Notes under the pieces: generated by a model
Told to the model about the DNA's origin: nothing
The model's database searches: none
Seen by the model: only the letters and a program-made list of their open reading frames with translations
Shown here: piece by piece, positions 11,501 to 23,500 of the stretch
Layout of the letters: each line of letters begins with the position of its first letter
Position numbering within the stretch: position 1 is the stretch's first letter
Position numbers and translations under genes: made by a program
NCBI RefSeq assembly: GCF_000247695.1
Contig: NW_004624747.1
Coordinates: forward strand, 10,545,789-10,609,788
Source: Heterocephalus glaber
Lineage: Eukaryota; Chordata; Mammalia; Rodentia; Bathyergidae
Direction: 5' to 3'
DNA length: 64,000 bases

Positions 11501-14500
11501 GACAACGACCAGCCAGACTATGACAGTGTGGCATCAGATGAAGACACAGACTTGGAAACCACTGCAAGCAAGGCAAACCGGCAGAAGGTGAGAGGACAAA
11601 GGGTGGATATGCCTCTCCTAAAAGTCTTCTACAGAATTGCTTTGAGGGCTCTCCCTGGGAAAGGTGCTGTAGAGGTAAAGTCAGGTTCACTGCTATCTCA
11701 AAGCCAAACAGAGTGAAAAAAAGAGCAAATAGTTTTAAAATCAGGGTTCTTCATCCCTGAGACAAGTGCTAAGACACAGCCATCTCTGCAAGATAGTCTC
11801 CTGAACACAGCCTACTTCCCATGAGGGTATTACTGCCTGGGGAGGAAGGATAACTACAGTAAGAAGCACAAAGGCATATGTGTCATACATAGCATGGGCA
11901 GAAGCTGAGGAAGTGAGGTGAGAACTCAGTGCAGACAAGCACCCAGGTGGCCTTATAAATGGGATGGCTCTTGGGAGGTGCCTTAAATTGACACGAGCAT
12001 TGGGTCTGTGAATGAGTCAGGGAAGGACAGTCTGGGCAGAGAGAAAGTGAAGCCAAGGCCTCTAGAGGCAATGCTAGCATGAGTAGGTCACCTGAAAAGA
12101 GTGAAACTCTGTTGGGCATGGTGGTGCATACCTGTAATTCTAGGACTTTGGGAGGCTGAGGCAGGAGGATCACAAGTTCAAGGCCAGCCTGGGCAACTTA
12201 GTGATTAAACAAGATCCCGTCTTTTAAAAAAAAGTAAAAAGTTTGGGGATGTAGCTTAAGCCCTAAGTTCAGTCCCCAGTACCACACACACACACACACT
12301 CACACTCACACACACTCACACTCACACACACTCACACTCTCACTCACACACAAAAGTGAGATTCAGGGCTGGGGATTTAGCTCAGTGGTTCCGGCAACTG
12401 CCTTGCAAGCGCAAGGTCCTGAGTTTGATCCCCGGTACTCAAAAAAAAAAAAAAAAAAAGTGAGATTCAAGGCTACAGCAGGAGAAAGGTGACACAAGAC
12501 TGAAGAGCTGAGATGTTGAGGTTACCTCAGAGAGTAAGGGAGGAAGCCCAGTTAGCATGTTCCTGAAGAAGTCAGATGGGCTGACATGAACCACTTCAGG
12601 GCCTAGACCAGCAGGGAGAGAGTAAGGCAGCAGAGTGTGATCAAGGGAGAGGGTCACAGGGTCCTGAGTGATCCACCCACCTGCTGCTGAATCCCCAGGA
12701 CTGGCCCACTGAGGTGCTCTGCAGGTATGGAGAGAGGGTGGATAGGAGGCAGACTAGGAAAGTCTAGAAGTTTGAAGTGGAGAAATGGACTTAAAGAAGA
12801 TATGTCTGGAGTTTTCCGCCTCACATGACTGAGAATGATGATGCCATTGGCATTGACTGGGATAGCCCTGACTGGACTGGACTGTCCAGAGCCTGCCGGT
12901 TCCCTCAGGGAAAGTGGGACCACTGGGGGACTCTCGGGTGATGTGCCCTTTGTTGACTGACAGCCCCTACCCCCATATCTGCTCCCTCCAGCTGAGTACT
13001 GCTGCTAGCTGGAACATTCTCCCAGGCACCTTCTGGCGTGTTCCCTCACCTCCTCAGCTCTACTCAAAGGCTTGCCCTAACATGCAGCCCACCTACACCC
13101 CTACTTAAGCTCCCGCACCCCCCTGCTCCATTTTTATCTGTTTTCCACAGCACTAATCACCTTCAATAATACTATATATTTACTTGTTTTTTATTTTTCC
13201 CTCTCTCATGTTCCTGGGATGTAAACACCATGGAAGCAGGAATCTTTGTTTTCCTTTCTGATACATCCCAAGCACCTAGAAATTACCTAATGTTCAATAA
13301 AAATGTTGGATGGATGAATTAATGAAAGAATAAAGGAAAAAGGGAAATGAGCAAGAGATAGGCATGTAAAACAGGACAAACCTCTTTTGAAAGTTGTCAG
13401 TGTAGATTTGTAGCCCCATGATTCTATTAGAATATACTGACTTTAAAAATTTTTAAATAGCTGGGTGTGGTGGTGCACACCTGTAATCCCGGCACTCAGG
13501 AGGCTGAGGCAGGAGGATTGCTATGAGTTCGAGGCCAGTCTAAACGACATAGTGAGTTTAAGGCCAGCCGGAACTACATAGTGAGACCCTCTCTAAAAAA
13601 AAAAAATGTTTTTTTAAATAATACAGTGACCCTGCTTTTCTGTTTTAGTTTTACATATTCTCAGAAGCCCTGATTTGGTTTAACTTTGCAATTCAGCTGG
13701 CATAGCCAGAATTTAAAATTCTTTAGCTGTTAGTATTTAATGTTATCATCCTCTCAGATTGTGAACATTTTCCCCAATTTATTTTTAGAGCCTAGATTCA
13801 GATTTATCAGATGGACCAGTCACTGTACAGGAATTTATGGAGGTCAAAAACGCTCTAGTGGCTTCTGAGGCCAAGATACAGCAGCTAATGAAGGTGAATA
13901 ACAACTTGAGTGACGAGCTGAGAATTATGCAGAAAAAGGTAACATGTTAATAAATGCCAGGATGATTGACTCTTTAACCCATAGCATAAGGAAGAATCTC
14001 AGGCATCATGCTGTGGTTAGAGGGAAGAAAAGCAGTTATTATAACAGACCTAGAAATCTTGGGGCCACACTGTCTTTTTGCAGTCAGGATGTGTGTGCAT
14101 ATTTCAAATGATGTACCTCTGATTATAAATAAATCCAGAATAAATTCCCCAGATAAAGTAACCTTTGCATATTCTGGGCTAAGTGGGAACCTGGATGCCA
14201 ATGCATGGATGTGTTTCCTTCTCCTGCTGGTTCTAAAGCATAGTCACAGCATCAAGACAGAGCAGGTGAAAGTCCTGGGCAGGTGTGGTCATTTTATTAT
14301 CATGGAAGCCCCAGCCCACATCCCGCAAGGTGTGCTTTCCCTGTTCGTTCTAATTCTGAATTCTTACCCACCCTCACCCTGGCAACCTTCCCCCTTCATC
14401 CCTTATTAGTCACCAGTACTTAGCACTTAAATTTGTGGTATCCTTCTGACCCTAGAGCATAGCCTGCCACAGAGCAAGTTGTCAGTAAATAAGAGAATAC

Positions 14501-17500
14501 ATTCCACCTCTACTAGCAAGAACTGCATGCTATAAGAAACAATCCCATCTGTTTAACATTTTCCCATTATTACCTTTTAAGAGAATCAGAACTGCATGAA
14601 TGCATTAACCCCTAAAAGGAGTGTGGCTATTATAACAAAGCATACACTTAGGGGGATTGCATGTGTAGTTCTTTATAAAAAAGCTAAGAAAAGGAAGTTG
14701 AAAAATTCCTCATGTTGCCTAAGATTTTTTGGCTATTGCTCCTATCAGTTAGTCCTCTTCAAAAAATGAGATTTCCAAGACCGGGGCGAGAAATACATTT
14801 CATTTGTGTCAGGGTCTTTTTTAGTGCTGCTTCGAAAAGGAAGGCTATAGAACTAAACTACTCTGCTTGCCTGGGAAGTAAGCTGCATGCATCTTCATCT
14901 AGGATTTGCTAGGATTTTTGTGTTGAGTTCCAGTCTTTTCTTGAGCACTTGGGAAACCAGCGGCTCTGATGCTGACAATGCAGGGGATGAGAATGCCTGT
15001 GGGTTTGTCAGCCTTTAGACAGACAGACAGACACATGTTCTGAGCCTCCCAACTCAATCCAGGGCTGTGTGCAGCCCTGACCAAGGCACAGCAAGAGCCC
15101 CCTTCTTCTGCCTTTTCTTTTTTTGTTGTTTTTTGTTTTTTGGTATCAGGAATTGAATTTGGGACCTTGAGCTTGCAAGGCAGGTGGCGGAACCACTGAG
15201 CTAAATCCCCAGCCCCCTTCTGCCTTTTCAAACACAGATGTTTAATAGATTATAGTTTGTCCCATGAATCAGACTGATAATTTTCTTGAGGGGACTTTTT
15301 CTGAAACACACTGACGTTGCCTATTATAAATTAATCTGCCGAGCATCGCTTTAAATTCTTTGTTGTTTTTTGTTTGTTTTTTGTACTGGGGATTGAACTC
15401 AGGACCTTTTGCTTTTGAGGCAGGCACAGTACCACTGAGCTAAATCCCCGGCCCCCTTTTTGAAATGCTTTTTTTTGGTACTGGGCATTGAACTCGAGAC
15501 CTTGCACTTGTGAGGCAGGTGGCACCACTGAGTTAAATCCCTGGCCCTCTCTTCTAAATTTTTTAATGCTCTTTTTAGTGTTTATAGAAATTTCCAGAGA
15601 TAACTTTATATATCTGAAAGCAAATGTCTTAAGCTTCTGTAGAAACACGGGCAAAATGCCATTGTTCATTGATTATCTAATTCTTACAAATGCTTTTGAT
15701 TTCCAAAACTATTGTATTATCTGTAACTTTTTATTTCCTACCCCCCCCAAAGTATTGCCTGGTTCTTATTAAGATAAGCATCATTAAAATTTATCCAAAG
15801 ATAATCTCTCTAGATAGAGTACTAGCTGGGCGAGGTAGCACATGCCTGTAATTCCAGCACCAGGGAAGCTGAGGCAGTAGGATAAGTGAGTTCAAGGCCA
15901 GCCTGAATTACAGAGTGAGACCCTGTCTCAAATCAATCCATACATACATGCATGCATATATACATACATACATACATATAGATTACTAAAAATATTTTAA
16001 AATTGGAACCAGGAACTTGTGCTTCTCAAAACACATTCCAACACAGTCCAGGCTAGATGTTTCAGAGGTATGAACAATGTTGGCCTGAAGTTTCCAGTAT
16101 CAAGGTCTGGTCTAAAAACCTGTTAACGGAGACTTTTTACATAGGTAGGAAGACAAATGGAGCCTTCCAGTGAGGTTCTTGAGTCACTTACCTCCTCATG
16201 TTTTGGACCCTGATCATTTCATTTAGACCATGGGTTTCTGAGAAGTATTTTGGCAAGCCACTTACACTTGTCTGTATCCTGGAATGTAGGGATTCCCCCT
16301 GGCTGCTTGTTATGTTGCAGCACAGCTGTCTCTTTTTGGAAAGGAGGTTACAGATTCAAGCTACATCCCAAAAGCCTTTGTGGTATAGAAGCAGCCTGGC
16401 CCTCCTCATGGCTCACCTTTTGAGGAGATGAGGCATAGTCTTCGAGGCAGGAAGCCACTCTTTCTTTGGAGGTTTGGCACTACTAATATGAAGAGGTGAA
16501 TTTGTTTATGTAGCAAAGATGTATCGATTTTATTTCAAAGCTGGGTAAAGTTTTTTTTCTTTATAAAGTTGACTAAGTACCATGATTTATATCTGATCTT
16601 TCACATTTAACAGTTGCTTGACAAGGATGCTAATTAATGAAGAGGAACAGCTACTATTGGTGTATTTTTCACAGATCGGTGCTTTCTAAATAAAAATTGA
16701 AAATAACTCCTAACCCTGCATGGGTTTGCTGTTGGAAAAGTGAGGAGCTCCTGGTGCAGACCTGGTTGCTTGTGGACTTAAACCCTGGCACTGAAGGGGA
16801 ATTTGATTAGAGTTCACAGTCTCTGTCTAAGGGTAGACAGCTGAACTCATACCACACCCAGCTTACAAAAATGTCTCGGAAGATGAAGGTGCACCAGAGG
16901 GAAGGACCCCGTGCAGAATGGACCCAGTTACTTGTGTTTAAACTGCCAGATGCTTAAAGAGCCCCACAATTCCTTCCTGATCCTTTAACCATGAAGGAGC
17001 CTGCATATGAGGAATCAAAGAGCTCTCAGGGCCTCCAAGTGGCAGTGTCTAACTAAAATGGGCAGTGCAGGCAGATTAGCAAGTTCAAAGGCAGTACGAA
17101 TGTGTTCATGTTTTTTGGGTGACAAAGCCAAAGGAGAGAAAGGCCAAATACTCCAGCCCTGACTGGAAGATGATCAATCACCAGAGGGAAGCAAGTGTGC
17201 TACGGTGGAGGATTCCTTCCTATGAAGATGCTAGCATAGTTGAATAGTTTTCAAGTTTTCTTTGTGATATGTCAATATGGGAAATTTACCATAATTCAGT
17301 TCCCTCTTTTTTTCAAAACTGCTGAACTGTTTGGAATATCAGAAGTGTTATGTAATAAAACCTTTTTGATCATAATTTTTTGTTGGCTTTTTGGAAATCA
17401 ATAGCTGATCTGATATTTGATAAGCTGAACCTCACTATTTTTCTTGCTTGCAAAGCGATTCTAGTTATTTTTGTGCTGCTTGCATGGTGTCTGCTGTCAC

Positions 17501-20500
17501 TTTTGACATTTGCAAATTGCTCAGGACTCATTTCAAAATCAGGTTATTCAGTCATGTTTTAATGGTCTCAAGCTCTTGCTTGAAACTGTCTTAGAATAAT
17601 CCTGAGTACAGCTTGTCTGCAAACATTTTCCCTCCCCACCATGACAGAACTCAAGTGGACATTCAATTTTTCAAAACTTGAGGCTGGGGGCTGGGGATTT
17701 AGCTCAGTGGTTCTGCCGCCTGCCTTGCAAGCAGAAAGTCCCGAGCTCGATCCCCGGTAACCCCCCCCTCCAAAAAAAGTTGAGGCTGTAACTTTCCCAC
17801 ATGCAGAAGTTAAATTATTTAATTATCCTTTGTGATAAAGTAAGTTATGTTTCACTCATTTCAGAAAGGAGACTTTTTTTTTTAGGTGCTTTACTATCAG
17901 CACAGCTAGCTGCTATCATTCCTATTGTTTAAAGCTGGTAATTGTATTTGTTTTCTTGGTGTTTGTCTTGTCTGCTTGCTATGGAAAAACACAGTCCCAC
18001 TGCCAAACATTTCTTTCAGCTTCAAACACTCCAGAGTGAGAATTCCAGCCTCAGGAAACAGGCCACAACCAATATATATCAGGTGCAAACTGGTTCTGAG
18101 TACCCAGAAACTTCCAGCCACTCTTCCTTAAAGCGACGTCCATCTGCCCGGGGCAGTAGGCCCATGTCCATGTACGAGACGGGATCAGGTCAAAAACCAT
18201 ATCTCCCAATGGGAGAAGCGAACCACCCAGAGGAGAGCAGGACAAGACTCCAGCCCTTCCCTGCACATGTAAGTAACACCACTGGTGCTTCTGCTGTTCA
18301 CTCTGTGAAGCCTGACTACTCTGTTCCCTCTTCTGCAGCTGCAGACTACTGTGCCTCTGCTTTGTCAAACTGGGCTATGAGTGTTTCCGTGTGTTTGGTC
18401 TGTTAATGTATCCACAGATGTTTGCAGTGTTCTCACAAGCACATGAGGCCGTGGGTGGAACATCTTCCAGGCCACTTGGAGATTCTGGCTCTTACTCAAC
18501 TTCTACTCACACTTTCTTTCCCCCATTTACTCCTGCCCCCATTTCCACGTGATATTTCCCAGCCAGCCCCTGTTGGACTATTTGTACAAAGTTCCCATTT
18601 TCCCCCATTTCCCAAAACAAAAGCAAATTGTGAATGTCATTAGCAGAAGTGTCATCTTTGAAATAGACAGGGCTGTGGCCTTTAGGAACTGAAACCCTTA
18701 AAATCAAGTTGCCTCTTTGGGTGTTGGCATGTGCTCAGGTAGCATCTGTGGGCCGGTACTTTGGCAAGTCCAGAAAGTTCTTTCCACTGTGCTCAGTGTG
18801 CCTGCCGGCTCAGCCTCTGCATCCTCGGCCCCCCTCCCTAATGGAGGTGTGGCTTTGTCATCTCCTGAAAATGCAGTGGAAGAATGCTACGTGCACCTTT
18901 CAAGGGTTAAACTCCAAAGACTGTGTTCTGTAATAGGGTTCTAACAATCTTGTTTTACAATGCTATAAGGATTATGTTATGAGGTTTTTAAATATTGTGT
19001 GTCTTTTGGATTAATTTATTATAAAAATCTGTGTTTTGACAAAATGTTATAAAATTTTAAATTTCTTTATGTGATGCTTTATTCAGAGAATACTATTTTT
19101 CATTTTGAGTGTTAAAATGTTACCCAGTTAAATTGTACAGGAGTTTCAAAAATGCAAAGTAAAAGAGATGGTCTATTAAATTAAATGCTAGAATAATTTT
19201 GTCAAATTTAAGAGTGGTAAAAAAAAGAGTAGTAAAATTGCAGTATTATGATATGCCCATTATTTCAACTTTTCTTTAAATTTTTTGGGTTTAACACTGT
19301 TAAGGTGATTTATTTGATGTATTTGGTGTAATGGAAATGCTGTTGAGCCTTTCAGTGTACTTTTTTTTTTTTTTTTTTGGTACCGGGGATTGAACTCGGG
19401 TGCTTGTGCTTACGCAGCAGGCGGTGAAATCTCTGAGCTAAATCCCCGGCCCACTCAGTGTACTTTTTTATTTTAGAAAAATTCAGAATGTAAGGGTGTC
19501 ATAGTGCAAAAGTTCTCTAATTATAGTACTAAAGATTAGAGTGCTGGGTACACCAACCAATAATCATATGTATAGTTTCTCATTTCATATTACCAGTCCT
19601 GATTGAAAAACAAGTATTCATTTTAGGCTACCCATTAAAAATAACTGTTGGCAAACTTGACACATACGTTATGTTATCTTTTCCCATGTGGAAAAGTAGC
19701 CTTTACTAAATTCAGGGTAATTTCCAGGAGGTATTTCACCAAGGGGTAAATGTCACTGGGGCCTTGTTACCAGCTGTCACTGAGATTTCAGGACTCACCT
19801 CACATAGAGTACGTTGTTCTCTAGGATTCTTTTCCTGAAGCCAGGGCAAATGGTCAGGGTTTTGTTTGTTTTGTGTTTTCCCGAGTATGTTTCTCTTTCC
19901 CCTTCCAGATCGGGAGGAGTGCGCTTGTGACCTCCTCTTCATCTCTGCCTTCCTTCCCCTCCACACTTTGCTGGTCAAGGGACGAAACCACCCGAAGGGT
20001 TAAGTACACTCTGAATGGTCTGCTCTGGAGGAAGGGCAGTGCTCCTGGGCGCTTTGCGCTGGCCCCTCTGTCCCTGTCCTTGCTAACTGCCCTCCCTCCT
20101 GCATGAGGCAGCGCTTCCCTCCTGGTTTCTCACAGCACAGCCGCTGTGCACCCCATGTTCTCACGCACGTATTGCACAGGTGATCTCCCTTTTGTCTAAC
20201 TCCACATTACTCATTTGCATATTGTGTTTAACAGAGATCACAGATTCCCCCTATAACATTTATTCTGAGCATACTATGCTGTCTTTTTAAACAATCATAA
20301 AACTAGCTGGCTTCTGGTTAAATATTGGTATAGGGCAAATCTGTCCAGTTTGTTCAGAGCTACAGTTATCATATTAAAACTTACATTTGGACTAGCACAA
20401 AAATGTTATGCCTTAAAAATAAATAAATAAATAAAAAATAAAACAACAACAACAACGTATTTATGTCAGCACTAGACTTGACAAGCCATGGTTTTAGAGA

Positions 20501-23500
20501 CCTGGAACCCTAAATGAGAATTGTAACACTTAGCAGCAGTGGAGGAGTACAGACAGCTGTGAGCATAAAGCTTTTTACTTGGTTGGTCAGACCCTGCTTG
20601 CTGGTGTATAATTCTCCCTCTCAAGAACAGCCCAGGACCTATGTAGCTCCTTGGGAGTAGTTAGGCAATGCATATTTATTAAGCAACTCATCCCCAGTAT
20701 TTTGGTAAGTCAGTTAAAGGGTCCTAAGGATTTAAGTGGCTTAGTCTCTGTTCTGGAAGACACCATCAGTAAACGAATAATTACTTCCATGCTCTGAGAC
20801 AGTGATGGAGAACCTTTTAGAGCTTTCAGTGATACAAACTACCCAGTTCTGGCTCAGTTTTTTGTTTGTTTGTTTTTTAATGAAGGGTAGTGTAACAAAG
20901 GTGTGAGGAGAGAAGGTGTGGGTGAGGGACTGCCTTTACAATCAAGGTGGAATTTGCACTGGACTGTTGTCCATTCCCTCCACACCTAGAAATCATAGAG
21001 AATCCTTCTGTCCATCCCCTGGGCATATGGGTTGATGAAGTGTTTGGATTTTTTACTGTATTTTGAAGTAGTCTATTAAATGCAGTTCTTAATATATATT
21101 ACTTAAAGTCTTCTGAAATTAGGGCTGGGGATGTAGCTCAATGGTAGAGCGCTTACCCTGGACCCTCAGTTCAGTTCCCAGCACCAAAAACAAACTGACA
21201 TTGAACTATAATATTTTCATTCCAGTGAAACTAAGGACAGCAAAATAGTAATGAAATATCTCATTTGAAATTTTGTTATTAAGAGTCAAATAAACCTTTT
21301 ATCCCCTATGAAGTTTCTTTGTTTTTGGTACCGGGGATCGAACCCTGGACGTTGCGCTTGTGAGGCAGGTGGTGGCACCACTGAGCTAAATCCCTGGCCC
21401 CTGCAGTTTTGTTCTTTCTAAAAAAAATTTTTAGTGGCTTCAAAAATCATTGCAAGGAGGGCTGGGGATTTAGTTCAGTGGTTCCAGTGCCTGCCTTGAA
21501 AGTGCAAGGTTCCGAGTTCGATTCCCGGTACCAAAAAAAAAAATCATTGCAAGGGGTCGGGCATTTAGCCCAGTGGCACCGTGCCTGCCTCGCAAGCAAA
21601 AGGTCCTGACTTCAATCCCCGGTACCAGAAAATAAATAAATAAAAAATGAAACTTACTTTTAAAAAATCATTGCAAGGACTGCTTGCTGAGATAGTTTTT
21701 GTTTTTTGTGTTTTTTTTGTACCGGAGATCGAACTCGGGACCTTGCGTTTGCGAGGCAGGCACCAGAACCACTGAGCTAAATCCCCGGCCCAAACATCGG
21801 AAGCGTTTTTTTTTTTTTTTGGTACCAGGGATCGAACTCAGGTCCTTGTGCTTGCGAGGCAGGTGGCGGAACCACTGAGCTAAATCCGCAGCCCTTGCTG
21901 AGATAGTTTTATACAAAATTGACAGTAGTTATTTAAACTGATCTATCCTGGCCATTCCTGACAGCTTCATCATGGTTTTAAAATTTTTATAGCATGTCTG
22001 TATTCAGAGAAAACTGCAAAACTATCAAATAAACTGAACCGGCACCAGCTATAGAATAACTTTTCTATTAACAACTTTGAGAGCAGAACTTTTAACCTGT
22101 AGCTCTTGGCTCTGCATGTTCACAGTAATTTTCATAAAATTAAACACTGGCTGTATTGAAAATTGTGTATGCTTTTGTTGACATCAATGAAGGACTTAAT
22201 GTGTAAGTAGCTGATTTTCTGGGTGGTGGTGGCTGTTCTTAAGGAACATTTCCTGAGCACTTGTAGTGGGTATATGAGTCATTACTAAAATGTTTAAATG
22301 AAACTTGGTATATTTTTTATCATTTTGAGTAATACATTTACATCAAGGAAGGAGAAAAGATTCATTATAAAAATGTGGAATTTTCTAGGTTTAATTCTGT
22401 TTTCTAGATCCCCCCCGCCCCCCCGTGGAGCAGCTCTGGATGAACTTTCCAGTATAATTATTTAAATGCAATTTTTTTCTATTTATGTGTGTGTGAATAT
22501 ATACACAAAGAAAATAAATGTAAAAAAAGAAAATAAATGTAAAGGTTAGTCAAGCATTCCCTGTGAAAGGTAAGACGGGTTTGGGGGAGGTGTTTTGGTT
22601 TTCTGAGATCATGTCTGGAAGATCCTGATTTCATGGCACTGGACATGGTATCCACCTTTGGTCTCCCAACCAGTCTTAGTAGCCAATAAGCCACTGATTC
22701 ACCCATAAAGCCAGATCAGAATTGGGCAGCAAGTGAAGCAGAACTACTTATAGGTAGGAGATGCAAATAAAGGGATCTTAAAATTGTATCTGGGCTGGGG
22801 TGTAGTTTCTTGGTACACAGGCCCTGGGTTTAATCCTCAGCACTGGGGAAAGGAAAAAACATTTCATAGAATTTAACTATACATACTCCCTTAGATAGCT
22901 CTAACCCAGTGCTTTCATCATTTGTGAGGTGAATTTGAGTGGATAAAGTAAGAGTTCATATTGAGTTTTAGAAGCCCAAAGCAAGACTCTTCAGATAAGA
23001 TGAGTAGGAAGTAAGTAGCACATCTAAATAGCAAATAGGGGCCGGGGATTTAGCTCAGTGGTGCTGCCGCCTGAGTTCGATCCCCGGTAACAAAAAAAAA
23101 AGAAAATAAATAACAAATGGGAAGGGCCTCAGCAGCCAGAGCATTTACCCTAGAAGAGGAAAAAAGGCTGTGGGGACGGGAAGCAAAATATAGTGTGACT
23201 GAGGAGGCACCCTCACCTGGGACTGGCCAATGCTATCGATAATAAGCAAATAATTCGACCTTGTGTAGATATCCTTCAACTGACTTACTCTGAAGTAGCC
23301 ATTCTTTTGGGTGAAACTAGGATGTCTCCATGTTTTTAAACAAAGCTCTTAACTTACAGTTATACGCTTAGCCTCATTGTATTATAGCGTCAGTATAAGT
23401 CCTTAGTCACATCTTTCGATTAAGTTGGATTAAACTCTAGGTATAGAACTAGAAATAGCTCTTGTATTTTGCAAGATAGTTTAGGTTTTGAATCTGCTTA

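Noticed and set aside
12366..12440. tRNA gene
   Set aside because: The tRNA-like A and B box sequences belong to ID SINEs: many copies, A tails and target duplications, with no intact cloverleaf acceptor stem seen.
15488..15772. Plus-strand frame of 94 codons
   Set aside because: It begins inside an ID SINE, as do many other short frames here. The recurrent GSNSGP and SSIPGT peptides are translated ID.
17942..18406. 154-codon plus-strand frame starting before the GIT2 exon
   Set aside because: It starts in intron sequence and is out of frame with LQTLQSENSS until the exon. The splice acceptor at 18019 gives the real exon start.
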